Of a stretch of DNA of 64,000 nt, positions 23,919 to 35,790 are shown in pieces. The position numbers and the translations under genes are program-made. Below the pieces are notes generated by a model that saw nothing but the letters and a program-made list of their open reading frames with translations, made no database searches and was not told the origin of the DNA. The DNA comes from Pogonophryne albipinna (lineage: Eukaryota; Chordata; Actinopteri; Perciformes; Artedidraconidae): the NCBI GenBank assembly GCA_028583405.1, contig CM053257.1:31169293-31233292 (forward strand). The letters run 5' to 3'. How positions within the stretch are numbered: the first letter of the stretch is position 1; the number at the start of each line of letters is the position of its first letter.

Positions 23919-24294
23919 CAGTGGTGGAAGAAGTACTCAGATCTTTAATTTAAGTTAAAGTAATAATATCACGGTGTAGAAGTTCTCTGTTAGAGGTAAA
24001 AGTCTGGTATTTATGTAAAGGTAAAAAAGTTACTGACAGAGTTACCTTTAAAGACCTTCTATACTGCAAGGTTTGTTAATCCATAAAAGTAGATCATAGG
24101 TCATCAGTCAATTTCATAGTTTTATTTATTATAGGAACCCGCAAAGTCAATAGTAATACAAATCTTGTCAAATAAATGGAGTGAGTAAAATATTAGTTTC
24201 TAAAATGTAGTGGATTAAAGTAGCATGAAATGGAAATACTGAGAGAGTACAAGTACCTCAAATATGTACTTAAGTGCAGTACTTTCCACCACTG
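23919..24294. mobile_element. TACTT-rich hAT-type MITE, ends intact
   Basis: Starts CAGTGGTGGAAGAAGTACTC and ends GTACTTTCCACCACTG, clear inverted ends of a hAT pattern (CAG...CTG). 376 bp, non-coding. The flanking octamers AGTCATAC and ATCTTATT do not match, so the duplication is lost or the flanks were rearranged. Confidence 0.75.
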
Positions 24295-25160
24295 ATCTTA
24301 TTATGCAGTAACTTGGAGAGAATGATGTTATTAAACATATAATCCATGGTTGTATAAAACTGGACCTTTAAATGACTGTCAGTGAGTTGAATCAGCCAAA
24401 CAAGTTTTTGCAATTACAATATTAATGCAGACATATGTTGTCAATGAATACCACCATACAATATTCAAAAGCAAGCTTGGATCCCGAACTGCTGTCCTAA
24501 TGCCTGAAATAAACCACAATGCTGCTACTTGACAACAACAACAACACACAAGTGTGCGGCAGGAAGGAGCTCAGAAACCAAAAGACTAGAATAGATGCCA
24601 GTTTTATCCCAAATACAGCCACCACCCTGCAGGCCATTTCATTTCATGGATTACCTTGGTAACCGAGTCAAGTGTGTGAAATGTGTGCGCCAAACTCTGG
24701 CACTAATTGAGCACTTACAGCCTGGAAATAGTGAAGGCCAAAGAGCCGACTGTGAGGCCTTACACACTCCCATTACACTACAGCAACACGTAAGCCAGTT
24801 CATGACACAATTTTAAATTCCTTTTACAGCCATTGTGCGGTAAATGCATAACAGTTCTTGCCACAGCTGATCCACTGACAGATTTAACTCGCAATGGAGA
24901 ACACACATGCCTGCAGCGGTCCGCCCTGACCCACATCCTACTCCTCCTGCTCGTCCTGTGTGAAAATAAGAGTGAGGATCCTCTCTCAGCTGCAGGAGAG
25001 AAGTGAACGCTCTCACAGGTGCTGACTGAGTTTTATGAGGGGATTACACGAGAGAGGAAAATACTCAGAGAGGCTTCTTACTTCAGTTCATAACTTCAAA
25101 ATCCAGGACTTACCTGCTTATCAGCTCATGAAAAGGAGAAGAAACAGTGTGTTGGCTCTA
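24295..25160. other. No recognised gene or element
   Basis: The patch at 24870-25020 is more GC-rich than its neighbours and lies in a minus frame without known domain. No gene is claimed. Confidence 0.4.
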
Positions 25161-25450
25161 TTAAAGAGGACCTGTAATGCTCATGTTCAGGTTCATATTA
25201 GTATTTAGTGTCTCTCCTGGGACATGTCTCCATGCTTTGATGTTCAAAAAGCTCTATATTGTTCTCATACTGCCTGTGCAGCAGCACCTCTTTTCACCTC
25301 TGTCTGAAACCAGAGCCCAGTCTGCTCTGATTGGTTAGCTGGCCGGCTCTGTTGTGATTGGTCAACCGCTTAGAGATGTCCCGCCCCTTAGCACGTACAA
25401 TGTGTTGGAGCGCTATAGCCAATAGAAGCGGGAGTATTACACATTGATGT
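25161..25450 (+). mobile_element. AGAGGCCC MITE copy f (left part)
   Basis: Preserves the left end TTAAAGAGGACCTGTAATGC with TTAA at 25161-25164, the GCAGCACCTCTTTTCACC block and the CCAAT-type block. It stops near ATGTCACT (about 25450), so the right third is missing. Confidence 0.7.
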
Positions 25451-25563
25451 CACTTATACTTTATCCTGAAGAACAAGTATCCTAGATGTAAAATACTTGC
25501 GTATACATTTGCTATAAATTACTCCAAAACATTCAGATTATTGATGAGTATATGTCATGAAGA

Positions 25564-25757
25564 CATTACATTACATGTCATTTGTTGGACGCTTTTATCC
25601 AAAGCGAATTACATACATTCAATACTGTGGACAATCCCCACAGGAGTAATTTGGGGTGAAGTGTCTCAGGGACACAACGACATGCTGACTGCAGTGGGAC
25701 TCGAACTTGCTACCCCCTGGTTCGAAGTCAAGCACACTATCCACTGAGCCACAGCCA
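25564..25757 (-). mobile_element. tRNA-derived SINE with L2-type tail
   Basis: On the minus strand the head reads GGCTGTGGCTCAGTGGATAG (A box, 25737-25757) and AAGTTCGAGTCCC (B box, 25696-25708), the internal RNA polymerase III promoter of a tRNA-derived SINE. The tail is CGCTTTGGATAAAAGCGTC followed by ATGTAATGTAATG. The same tail ends the L2 LINE at 33.4 kb (CGCTTTGGTTAAAAGCGTC). A shared 3' end lets L2 reverse transcriptase move the SINE (established for several fish SINE/LINE pairs). Confidence 0.8.
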
Positions 25758-26343
25758 TGTAATAATAGAATAGGCCCCCATAACTCATCTAAAAGTCGTT
25801 TGTATATCCCGAGTTGTTACCCTCTTATTCCATAACTTCCCATCTTGTTCCCCAATATGAACATATGCATTGGTACATAATGTACTGAAACAGCGCTAGT
25901 ACGAAATATTTGATGACACCCCATCTCCCGAGTAATTATGTAGTACGTTGCAGTCATTTTACTTTTCCGTTTTGTGGTAACCCAAAGCGCTCAAAAATAC
26001 TTTGAAGTATGAAATACAGCTTAATGAATGTATCATAAAATCTAAATGAAGTTTTCCAAATCTTATTATAAAAAAGGAAAGACACTGCTGATTTGACAAA
26101 AATAATTATGCCTTACATCATTCAGATTATAAGAGGAACCAGAAATGTGCCGGTATGTTTTTGAACAAACAAGAGCTGTAGATCTGGAGTGTAATGATCA
26201 AATCAAGAGTGACGACTCGACAAATCGAGGTGATCCTGTACCGTGACTTGTTGTGCAGATAATCAAGTCACGGGAGTTTTCTTAAAAGGCTTTTACATGT
26301 TTCTTTTATTGCTTTGGAAAAGTAAAATAAATCACTGTGAGGG
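25758..26343. other. No recognised gene or element
   Basis: AT-rich spacer, nothing supported. Confidence 0.4.
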
Positions 26344-26348
26344 TATTC

Positions 26349-26795
26349 TGTTGTGTCCCGTCAAATATGTTAGTTTTGTCATGTTTGTGAATGTTTCATG
26401 TTAGTTTGGTTTATGTTCCACTTCCTGTTTTATTTTGTACTGTCTCATTCCAGGTCACTTTAACCTGCCTTGGTTATTTTTCCCGCATCGTCAGCGTCTG
26501 CCCCGCCCCTGATTGTTTCCACCTGTGCCCACTTACCTCATGTATAAATTGTCCCCCCCTGTCAGTTGCCAGTTCATCTTGTTCGTCGTTCCAAGAAGCC
26601 AGATCCAAGCCATCGTTTAAGAGACTCAGTGTTTTGCCTTTTTATCCTCCATGTGAGCGCGTTACTTTTGACATTTTGTTATATCCTCTGAAAGAGTGAT
26701 TTTGTTTTTTCAAGTAAAGATTATTTTCTTCAAACCTTTTTTGTCTCTGGGTTGTACATTTCAGTCCTCATACTATTGAGTCAAGGTTCCTAACA
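26349..26795 (+). mobile_element. Solo LTR with 5-bp target duplication
   Basis: 447 bp bounded by TGTTGTG...CCTAACA (TG...CA ends), with the perfect 5-bp direct repeat TATTC at 26344-26348 and 26796-26800. Internal features fit an LTR: a TATA-like TGTATAAATTG near 26540 and an AAGTAAAG signal near 26714, about 30 bp before a T-rich stretch. No internal gag-pol and no second LTR are present, so it arose by LTR-LTR recombination. Family not determined; Gypsy-type is a guess. Confidence 0.75.
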
Positions 26796-26929
26796 TATTC
26801 AGCTGGACAGCAATATACATTTAAGACAAGTGTATCGAGTTGAGAGTTTTGTCAATCCAACTTGTAAAACTCAGTCACACAGAATGAAAGTAAACCAATA
26901 TAAAAATGGTTCAAACCCCATGTTCTGCT

Positions 26930-27085
26930 TTGGAAACATCTGCCTGCGTCCATGCTGTTTGCTGATGATGTCATCCTTGTTGGCCATGTCTGTGATCTCT
27001 GTTGTGCACTCAAGAGGTTTACTGCAGAGTGTGATGAGAGGATTTTGATCGCTAAAACAAAATGTTTCTCTATAATCTTTATTGC
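26930..27085 (+). pseudogene. LINE reverse transcriptase fragment (FADD box)
   Basis: From 26952 the plus strand reads MLFADDVILVGHVCDLCCAL and then KRFTAECDE. This matches the palm motif (F/Y)ADD and the following helix of a fish LINE reverse transcriptase different from the L2 copy (which has YADD). The two aspartates (26964-26969) are kept. Sequence on both sides is not recognisable, and the minus frame over the same segment is a shadow. Confidence 0.6.
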
Positions 27086-28088
27086 TCCACTGAGGTGAAG
27101 AGCTAGCAGATCTGCTTGTTCCATCAGACTGGGGAGGTTATAGAGGTCGTAAATCATCTGCAGATTGGTCAGACGTGTATTTCTGTATTTGTTTAGATTA
27201 ATAATCGGTTTTATTTCAGGCTTACTAAAGTGATTATAATGTGTATGGGTCACTCTTGGAAACCTGTTGAACACATGGGCACCTTTCATCTCTTTCATCT
27301 AAAATCTCATGGTTTTCTTTTCGAGGAGATTTGTTTTCATTTGTTTATGTGAAAAGTAAACAACACATCTGATGGCAGCCTTATTAAGTCACCACTTGTG
27401 TAGAGTTTTATACATTGTTCTGCTTTCAGCCCGAAGTATATAGAGAATCATGTTGGAGTCTAACAACTTTTGCTTTGATTTGCCCATTAAACCAGCGAGC
27501 CAGGTCCCCATAAATTCAGAAGAACGGTGATGAAACATGGGTTTTATTCTGGGAGAAAAGAAAGAGTATACTAGTGATGTTTGGACTCAGCAGAGCGCCA
27601 TGTAAGGACATTTCAGTCTGAGGCAAACTTATTAAAAGCACCTGGTAGAGCAGTGAGCAGTCACATAAGCTCTCAAGGTTTTAAGGTCGAGGCCTCTCGA
27701 AATGTAGGCAACAAACGTATTGTACTCTGCTCTAAATGCTACGTTGGCACAGCTCCAGTTGGACATAAAAACATCAATGTGTCTTTTTCTTACATCCGCA
27801 GTTAATGAATCTCATCTGTCCGCTGAGAGACAAGCCATGATGTTATGTAAAGAAATGAAATGTTTTTCATGATGTCATGAATTTCAAATGTATAGAGATA
27901 GGATTACACATCGACTGCTTCTCATGTTGACATATTTGTGAATATAAGATTTGTTCCAATGTCTTTGATCATTTTAGAAACTAAATATATAATGTGAAAA
28001 TAGCTGCAGTTTACTTTACATAGGCTACATCAAAGGCAGGAAAAAGGATGTGGTACCTCATCCTCATTACAAAAGAGCAAAATATACA
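27086..28088. other. No recognised gene or element
   Basis: Possibly further decayed LINE sequence just after 27085. Otherwise nothing supported. Confidence 0.35.
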
Positions 28089-28890
28089 TTAAAGGTCCCA
28101 TGTCATGCTTTTCCGGTTATTACCCGTCCCCTTGTGTGTTATGAAGGTTTTTATGCATGTAAATGGTGTGCAGAGTCAAAACCCTCAAAGTACACCATGT
28201 AGCGAGTAAAACTCTAACACAGAAAATACCTCCCCAAAACGCCTCGTTGGAGATACGTCACTGTCCATTTGATTCATCCGGGTACATCATGATGTCATGT
28301 GGTCCCCGGAACGAAATGGACCAATCCGTGGAGCCGTTACGTTACGTCCGCGGAGCCGTTACGTTAAGCCCCCGCTGATTGGTCCAAATTGACCAATCCA
28401 CGGATTTCCTCACACACTCAGTGCAGGCAGCTCTGCTGATTTCTCCTCCCTGGCTGCAGGCTGATAACAGACAGTTGGGATCGCGCCGAAATTCTCTCTG
28501 CAGACCCATTCTCACAGCGTTTATCAACCTTTTTCTTATTCAATATCAAGCCACAGTTATTGTTTTTACTTCGCCTGTAACTTTGTGTGTGTTCAGGTTG
28601 AGTTTGGCTGTGTTTCGCTGTGTATCGCTAAACAAGGAAATCACACCTCCACGGAGCTCAGCGCGATTCACAACGTCCCGACCAATCGGAGCACACTGGG
28701 CTCACAGGGAGGGGGGGGGGCAAGAGCTGCAACGAGCCGTTTAGTGGAGAGAGTGAATACACATACTTTACAGAGATGCTGTATGCGAAACCAATGTGAG
28801 TTTGGAAAATTGCACAGTATAATTCTATTCTAGTAGACCTCAACAATGGAATTATGATCAGTGGAAATGGCCATGACATGGGACCTTTAA
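28089..28890. mobile_element. TTAA-flanked element, AGGTCCCATGTCATG ends
   Basis: 802 bp including TTAA at both ends (28089-28092, 28887-28890). The ends AGGTCCCATGTCATG and CATGACATGGGACCT are perfect inverted repeats. The middle has direct repeats of GGAGCCGTTACGTTA (28330-28366) and inverted GACCAATCC/GGATTGGTC-type motifs. A fragment of its right part recurs inverted at 47.83-47.99 kb. Piggybac/Kolobok-like by target; no transposase. Confidence 0.8.
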
Positions 28891-28972
28891 CAAGTCCACA
28901 TCGTTCCAATTTCCATATCAAAAATTGCAGGAAAAACAGGAACGTTTTGATCAAGAGCATGATACTTTACCA

Positions 28973-29100
<128 letters not shown>

Positions 29101-29112
29101 AGCTGTAATTTG

Positions 29113-29435
29113 ATCAACACTCCCCCCCTGACTAAAAAACCTCCAAGACATTGTTTACTTCTGTAACCTAATGGCATCACTATGTAACACTCACGCTTCT
29201 ATTGGCTAGCACTAACACATTGTACGTGATAGGCTAACAAGCGGACATCTCTCAGTTGTTGTCCAATCACAACAGAGCCAGCTAACCAATCAGAGCAGAC
29301 TGGGCTCTGGTTTCAGACAGAGGGTGAAAAGAGGTGGGGCAGTATGAGAAAAACATTGAAGCATGTACACATGTCTCAGTAGAGGCACAACATACAAATA
29401 TGAACCTGACAAAGAGCATTATATGTCCTCTTTAA
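29113..29435 (-). mobile_element. AGAGGCCC MITE copy g
   Basis: Reverse orientation. Contains CACTCCCCCCCTGAC, CACATTGTACGTGATAGGC, CCAATCACAACAGAGCC and ends ATGTCCTCTTTAA with TTAA at 29432-29435. Its outer left end appears replaced by sequence next to the CA repeat. Confidence 0.7.
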
Positions 29436-30559
29436 GATTCAATGTCTAAAAGCTAAGGGTGTCCATCAAGTACTCTAGATTTGGATATATTTCAGTTTGA
29501 CACTGGCTGCACTGGGGTCAGGGAATCCCCAAGTAAGCAGGATCATCTGTATTAAATATCATGGCAATCCATCCAAAAGTTTCTAAGATGTAGTCAGTTC
29601 CTTAGTTGTCTCTCAGTGTTGTAAAGCTGAACAGCTGAAGCTTTTAAAGTTTTCTTTGTCATTCTTGAGGGAACATCTGTGAGCTTGTGCAATGTGAGCA
29701 GAAGATTCCTGGAAGGAAGCTCAGACAACATGACCACCTCTGCACTTCAGAGAAATGGGTGTCTCACAATTATGTGTTGTTGGACTAATAAAACCACCCA
29801 GTGTCTTACGTATTCTTACACAAAGCAGAGCTGTCTGGCTTCACACACTTTTGTATGCGCCAAAACAACTCAGTGATGACCTCAGCCTTGTTTCAAATGT
29901 TTTAAGTACACTTACAAAGTGTAATCCTTCACAAAATGCCCTGTCAGATAATTAAAGAAGGATAGTGGTTGGCCTAAACAGATTTCTGAGGTATGTGTGT
30001 CGACTCAGCAGGATGCAAACACTCGCAGATCAAATCAAGGTGATTTTATGGATCACACCAATTATTAAAATCCTACAAATCTGACAATTTAGTTTACCGT
30101 CTTTCAGAGGTTTTAGCAGATTTTTCAGCTACAAAAAAGTCTCAAAAACCTAAGGAATCCTTTGTTAGCAGCCATGCTAGCTCGTGGGAAGGACGGTTAA
30201 TAAAGTATGGCCTAATATTTGGCAAGACAACCCGCATTACCATATTACCCAGAGTCCTTAAACATCATTGAGAAAGAGTTTTATATACACCCACCAGTCT
30301 CCAGACATAACTCAACAATATTGGAACTGCATATTTGGGTATAACTGTAAATCTTGTGGATCCAATGAGACACATGGTATTACTGTGTAAGGATGAAAGT
30401 CCAAATAGAGACTATTTCATTGCCCGATGAAATGGTACCTCCACATACTAGATGTATGTTTTTCTAGATATACTGTCAAAAACCACTTTTTCTGGGCTGT
30501 TTCTAAAACAGAACCTCGACATCCAATGGCTGAGAAAAGCAATTATTAAAGACATGCAT
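29436..30559. other. No recognised gene or element
   Basis: Spacer before the L2 LINE. No supported exon. Confidence 0.45.
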
Positions 30560-31054
30560 TTAATACATGCATCCACCCCAGCAGCTCTCTCCACAGCATA
30601 TTCCTTCTCCCATACACCCAGACCCACTGGCAGAGGAGGTGGCACTGGTCTCCTGCTCTCTCCCAAATGGAGCTGTTCCCTCTTCAAGCTACCTAACTTC
30701 ACTCCTTCCACCTTTGAATTCCATGCCGTCACAGTAACCCATCCTATACAATTAACCATTGTTGTTCTCTACCGTCCACCAGGCGCCTTGGGGGACTTCT
30801 TGGAGGAATTAGATCATCTCCTCTCACACATCCCTGAAACTGGCCCTCCCGCTGTACTTCTCGGAGACTTCAACCTCCAGTCAGGGAAGATAGACGAACT
30901 AACATCTCTGTTAACCGCCTTTGCTTTCTCACTGTCTCCATCCCCACCAACTCATAAAGCTGGCAATGTCCTTGATCTCATATTCTCAAGGAACTGCACT
31001 ACTTCTAACCTCTCTGTAAACCCGCTCCACACATCCGATCACTTCTTCATTTAA
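30560..31054 (+). pseudogene. L2 endonuclease domain, C-terminal half
   Basis: The endonuclease nicks target DNA to prime reverse transcription. Visible landmarks are SFSHTPRPTGRGGGTGLLLS, the strand motif VVLYRPPG, LLGDFNLQSG (the catalytic D/N motif) and HTSDHFFI with the catalytic SDH triad residues. The frame stops at TAA (31052-31054) directly after SDHFFI. It then continues open to the RT, so a single nonsense change separates the domains. The N-terminal catalytic residues (N, E) are lost by truncation. Confidence 0.85.
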
Positions 31055-33214
31055 TTCTCTCTACCCCTTTCCAAACATAACAAACTAATCTCTTCTCATC
31101 CTGCACCTGTCCGCCATAACCTTCGTTCCCTCTCCCCCTCTACCTTTGCCTCATCGGTGCTCTCAGCCCTCCCTTCCTCTGACTCGTTCCAACTCCTACC
31201 TCCAAACTCTGCTGCAGAAACTCTCCTCTCTACTCTCTCATCCTCTCTGGACTCTCTCTGTCCTCTCACATCTCGGCAGGCTCGTCAGTCCCCTCCTGCT
31301 CCCTGGCTAAATGACGCACTGCGTGCTAATAGAACCGTCCTTCGGGCAGCAGAGCGGAAACGGTGGAAATCCAAACACCATGACGACCTCCTAACCTATC
31401 AGGCTCTCCTCTCCTCTTTCTCTGCTTCGATCTCTCAGGCAAAAAGCACTTTCTTTCAAGATAAGATCCAATCTTCCTATTCCAATCCCAAAAAACTATT
31501 TTCCATCTTCTCCTCCCTCCTGGACCCCCCCAAAGCCCCTCCCCCCTCCTCCCTTCTGTCAAGCGACTTTGTTAACCACTTTGAAAAAAAGGTTGATGAT
31601 ATTCGCTCTTCTTTTTCTGACTCACCTTTACTCACCGCTGGGTCACCAGACCCTCCTTCCACCCACACACTGACCTCCTTTTCCCCTCTCTCTCCAAGTG
31701 AGGTTCTTACCCTCATTACCTCTGCCCGCCCTACCACCTGTCCTCTGGACCCTATCCCTTCAAACCTCCTTCAGACTATCGCTCCTGATATTCTACCGTT
31801 TCTCACCCATTTCATCAACACTTCTCTAACTTCTGGTCACTTTCCAAACAGTCTCAAGGAGGCAAGAGTAAACCCTCTCCTAAAGAAACCCACTCTCAAC
31901 CCGTCTGATGTTATAAACTACAGGCCTGTCTCTCTCCTCCCGTTCCTGTCTAAAACACTTGAACGCGCTGTCTTTAAACAACTCTCCTATTATCTCCATC
32001 AGAACAACCTTCTGGATCCGCACCAGTCTGGTTTCAAGGCAGGTCACTCCACAGAAACTGCACTCCTTGCTGTCACTGAGGAACTGCACACTGCTAAAGC
32101 AGCCTCCCTCTCCTCTGTCATCATCCTTCTGGACCTGTCTGCTGCATTCGACACGGTGAATCATCAGATCCTCCTTCGCACTCTCCAAGAACTTGGAGTT
32201 TCAGGCTCTGCACTTTCCCTCCTCACCTCATACCTCAAAGACCGTACCTACAGAGTTACTTGGAGAGGGTCGGAGTCCGACCCTTGTCAATTAACTACAG
32301 GGGTCCCTCAGGGCTCTGTTCTTGGTCCCCTCCTCTTCTCCTTGTACACAAACTCGCTCGGATCTGTCATTAGCCCGCATGGTTTTTCATACCACTGCTA
32401 CGCTGACGACACCCAATTAATTCTGTCCTTTCCCCGCTCAGAGATCCAGGTCGTCGCACGCATCTTTGCTTGTCTAGCTGACATCTCTCAGTGGATGTCT
32501 GCTCATCACCTCAAGCTCAACCTTGACAAGACTGAACTGCTTTTCCTTCCGGGAAAAGATTGTTCCACTCTTGACCTAACAATCAACATCGGCACCTCTA
32601 TTGTTTCCCCGACTCAGACTGCAAGGAATCTGGGTGTGATCCTAGATAACAACCTGTCCTTCACTGCAAACATAGCTGCTACAACCCGCTGCTGCAGATA
32701 CACGCTTTACAACATCAGGAGGATACGTCCCCAGCTGACCCAGAAAGCGACGCAGGTTCTGGTCCAGGCTCTCGTCATCTCACGCCTAGACTACTGCAAC
32801 TCCCTCCTGGCTGGTCTACCTGCATGTGCCATCCGACCTCTGCAGCTCATCCAGAATGCAGCGGCTCGTCTGGTCTTCAACCTTCCTAAATTCTCCCACA
32901 CCACGCCGCTCCTCCGCTCCCTCCACTTGCTTCCGGTAACTGCTAGAATCCACTTCAAGACAATGGTACTTGCGTACCATGCTGCGAATGAATCTGGCCC
33001 TTCCTACATCCAGGACATGGTTAAACCGTACACCCCAGCACGTGCACTCCGCTCTGCATCAACCAAACGGCTCGCTGCACCCTCGCTGCCAAGGGGACCC
33101 AAGTTCCCATCAGCCAAAACATGTGGGTTTGCTATCCTGCCTCCAAAATGGTGGAATGAGCTCCCCATTGACATCAGGACAGCAGATAGCTTACAACCTT
33201 CAGGCGCAGACTGA
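31055..33214 (+). pseudogene. L2 reverse transcriptase domain
   Basis: Open from 31055 (first Met at 31157; 685 codons from there). The start at 31157 is not a natural start, only the first Met after the nonsense codon. Motifs in order: NYRPVSLLPFLSKTLERAV (RT 1-2), LLDLSAAFDTVNH (first catalytic Asp), GVPQGSVLGPLLFSLYTN, and YADDTQL with the two catalytic Asp at about residues 415-418 (32399-32410). Then come LKLNLDKTELLFLP, RNLGVILD, SRLDYCNSLLAGLP and the end region WWNELPIDIRTADS. The palm residues are intact. A one-base loss near 33195 diverts the tail into a premature TGA. Codon use is CT-rich, typical of this family. Confidence 0.9.
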
Positions 33215-33695
33215 AAACTCATCTCTTTCGACTCCACTTCGAGCAATAGAACTATTAACAAAGCACTTATATACTAATAAAGGACTGGCTTACCTAAAGC
33301 CAGTTGAGTAACACTTGAAATGTTTTTGCTCTATGAAACCTGATGTACTTATATGATTCTGTTTTCTTCAAGTTTGTATTTTGTTGGTCGAACGCACTTA
33401 TTGTAAGTCGCTTTGGTTAAAAGCGTCAGCTAAATGCAATGTAATGTAATAATGCATCACAGCATGGATCTTTCTATGGTGTTTCTCAAATGTCTTAAAG
33501 TGGCGTTTCAACGGGATTTTTGACCATTATTTAGGAGGCAAAGATTCATTTAGCACCTTGTACCAAATTGTATCAACCTAAAATGCGTTAGACAACGTTA
33601 GACACAATATGACTTCCAAAACAAAGCTCTAACAAAAGCAATTATTTTTCATGACTAGAACAACTTGCCCCTTTTAAATCTTCAGGTTTTCTGCC

Positions 33696-34050
33696 TTAAG
33701 GCGAGACACCCCAGGTGAATAGGGTAATTTTTTTAATATTATACCATATTTGGATCCGATGAGATTGTGCAGGAGAGACACAGCTTTCCAGCGATATCTC
33801 TGTTGACATGGTGAACACAGCGGCCGCGGTCCTTTATGTTACGTTAGAATGCTAACTTTTGGTGAATTTAGGAGAAATCTACAGACGCAAATAGACAAAC
33901 TATAGTAAAATAAACACTTAAATGTGTATTTTGTACGTTTTCCTTCCAAAAGCCTGAAAGAAAACATGTTATAGAATCAAAATAGCACAAAATCTCAAAA
34001 TTGACCAGTACTTGAAAACCGATGTTTTTGCCTGCCGTGTCTCGCCTTAA
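33696..34050. mobile_element. TTAA-flanked MITE, GGCGAGACACCCC ends
   Basis: 355 bp including TTAA at 33696-33699 and 34047-34050. The ends GGCGAGACAC and GTGTCTCGCC are inverted. Carries a NotI site (GCGGCCGC, 33820-33827). No coding capacity. Confidence 0.8.
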
Positions 34051-35685
34051 GATGACTTAAGAGCATAATGGGACCATGTACTCTAACTAATCGCATGAAA
34101 AGCTCCCACAATGTATAAAGCACAATTAACTAAAGGTACTGTGTTATATGGCTTTTATCAACCTCTTTGAAGGGGACAGCTGCTCATTAGGGCACATAAA
34201 ATGCAGTGCGGAGACCCCCTCCTAGTTCAGGTTGTTGTTTTTTGTGGAATATAAAATACCTAAAGCATTACTTTTAATTCACTTTTTTGAAGCAGCTAGT
34301 GATAATGATCCCCAGGTTGTATTACTTTGAGAATCTCTAAAAAAGGGGTACATTAACATTTTTCTGGTGATGTTAATACTGTAAATCCACTTTACACCAT
34401 AATTTAGCCACCATGATATGTGTAGAGTCAAAAAAAGCAATGACGGCATCCATGTTCCATATTGCTGTTCACTTGTTCCAGTATCCGTAGATCTCTTCAA
34501 CATTTCCACTGCTATCACATGGGAAAATAGCGGCAGAGGCGATCTAATCTCAGGGATTACGTGTTGTCTTACTCAGCCCTCAGCGTGTTGTTGTTACAGA
34601 TTGATGGGCCCCAGCACTTTGACCCCTGGGGGTTTCAGAGGTTGACGCAGTGCCACGCTGTAATGGAGTCAGCATCACATCACAGAAACCCCAAAGCTAC
34701 GGCACATTTCCATGGCTTGGCAGAAATCAGGCATCAAAAGCAGGAAAACCACACTGGCTCTCTTGAGTGTTCCAGTATCTATGAAAAACCACAACTGGGG
34801 GTTCCCATCCAGAAACCCTACCCCTGGAAAGCAAGGGGAAAAACCGGCTGCAGTTGGAAGAAAAAGAAGCATCAGGTGTTTCTAGGGACCGAAAAATACT
34901 GGAGGTGAAATTCGATTGCTAGGCCAGTCATCTGGTCTTTGAGTTTGTTCTGGCAACGATAATCTGGATAACTGCCCCCCTGAGAAATGACCAGCTTTGC
35001 TTCCCTTGCGTTCCCTTTTTTTTCACAAACAAGTCTGTAAAGGATTGCAATTTAATAAGATATTTGGATGGTGACGGCTTGTTAGTAGTTCTCTCCTTAG
35101 TCTCTGCAGTGGAGAAATAGGTCTGTTGTTTTGGGTCTTCTTACTTGGCTTGCTGACATAAATCACTAGTAAGCTTATACACCCTTTCACACAACCCTGA
35201 ATTAATTGAAACATTATCCAGATGAGCTGTATGGGAGAATTCCAATTTCAGAATTGGTTGAACCGGAAATTAAGTGGACTGACTGTGCTAGTGCCCGAGT
35301 ACAGAAGTCCATGTAATGTCCGATTAGGACATCGTGTAAAGGAAGCCGCTCAATGCTTGAAACATTCCCAGCAAGTGGGCTTGTTTCCATGCAGCTGGCA
35401 ATACACTGGGAGAAAGCTTACATCAGAGGGCGAATAAAAAAAGTGGAAAAGCAAAAGCACTTCTGTTATCTGGAGAGACAACGAGATTCAGGAACTGCCG
35501 ACGCCTCATCAGACAAATTAAAGACACAGCAAGATATCCAATTGATTACTGTACCCAGGTGCAACTCTGCGTGATAACGAAACAAGTATTTACAATTAGT
35601 GAGAAGAAGTCTGATACACATATCTAACATCTCCTGTTGTGTGCTACATGTTTGAATGGGAACGTGCTCAGGTTTGCACAATCAG
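34051..35685. other. No recognised gene or element
   Basis: Several 60-115 codon frames at 34.4-34.9 and 35.2-35.6 kb lack recognisable domains or splice context. Nothing is claimed. Confidence 0.4.
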
Positions 35686-35790
35686 AATACCGTTATTCGT
35701 CCCACAGAGGGGTAATTTACATTTGTTGCAACAAGTAAAGAGCCAAAGATAGCCTAATATCACTCAAGAATCATGCATTACATTAAAAGG
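35686..35790 (-). mobile_element. Retroelement 3' tail fragment
   Basis: Starts CAATCAGAATACCGTTATTC and continues CCACAGAGGGGTAATTTAC. A close relative at 44.2 kb reads CAGAATACCTTTATTAG and CCACAGAGGGGAAATGTGC. This is a typical reversed LINE/SINE end. Confidence 0.5.

Larger units (their letters stand above)
30560..33451 (+). mobile_element. L2-clade LINE, nearly complete but inactivated
   Basis: Encodes the C-terminal half of the apurinic-like endonuclease, the whole reverse transcriptase and the 3' end. The 3' UTR ends CGCTTTGGTTAAAAGCGTC then AAATGCAATGTAATGTAATA, the short repeat tail of L2 elements rather than poly-A. The 5' end is truncated inside the endonuclease. The two reading segments lie in the same frame, separated only by one TAA at 31052-31054. 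Near 33190-33200 one base is missing, which shifts the frame before the last 40 or so codons. ATGCATC near 30566-30575 and 33452-33460 may be a weak target duplication. Confidence 0.9.

Noticed and set aside
26852..27298. 148-codon minus frame
   Set aside because: Its right half is opposite a recognisable LINE RT fragment on the plus strand.
31326..32188. Minus-strand frames opposite the LINE RT
   Set aside because: Shadows of the CT-rich L2 coding strand.
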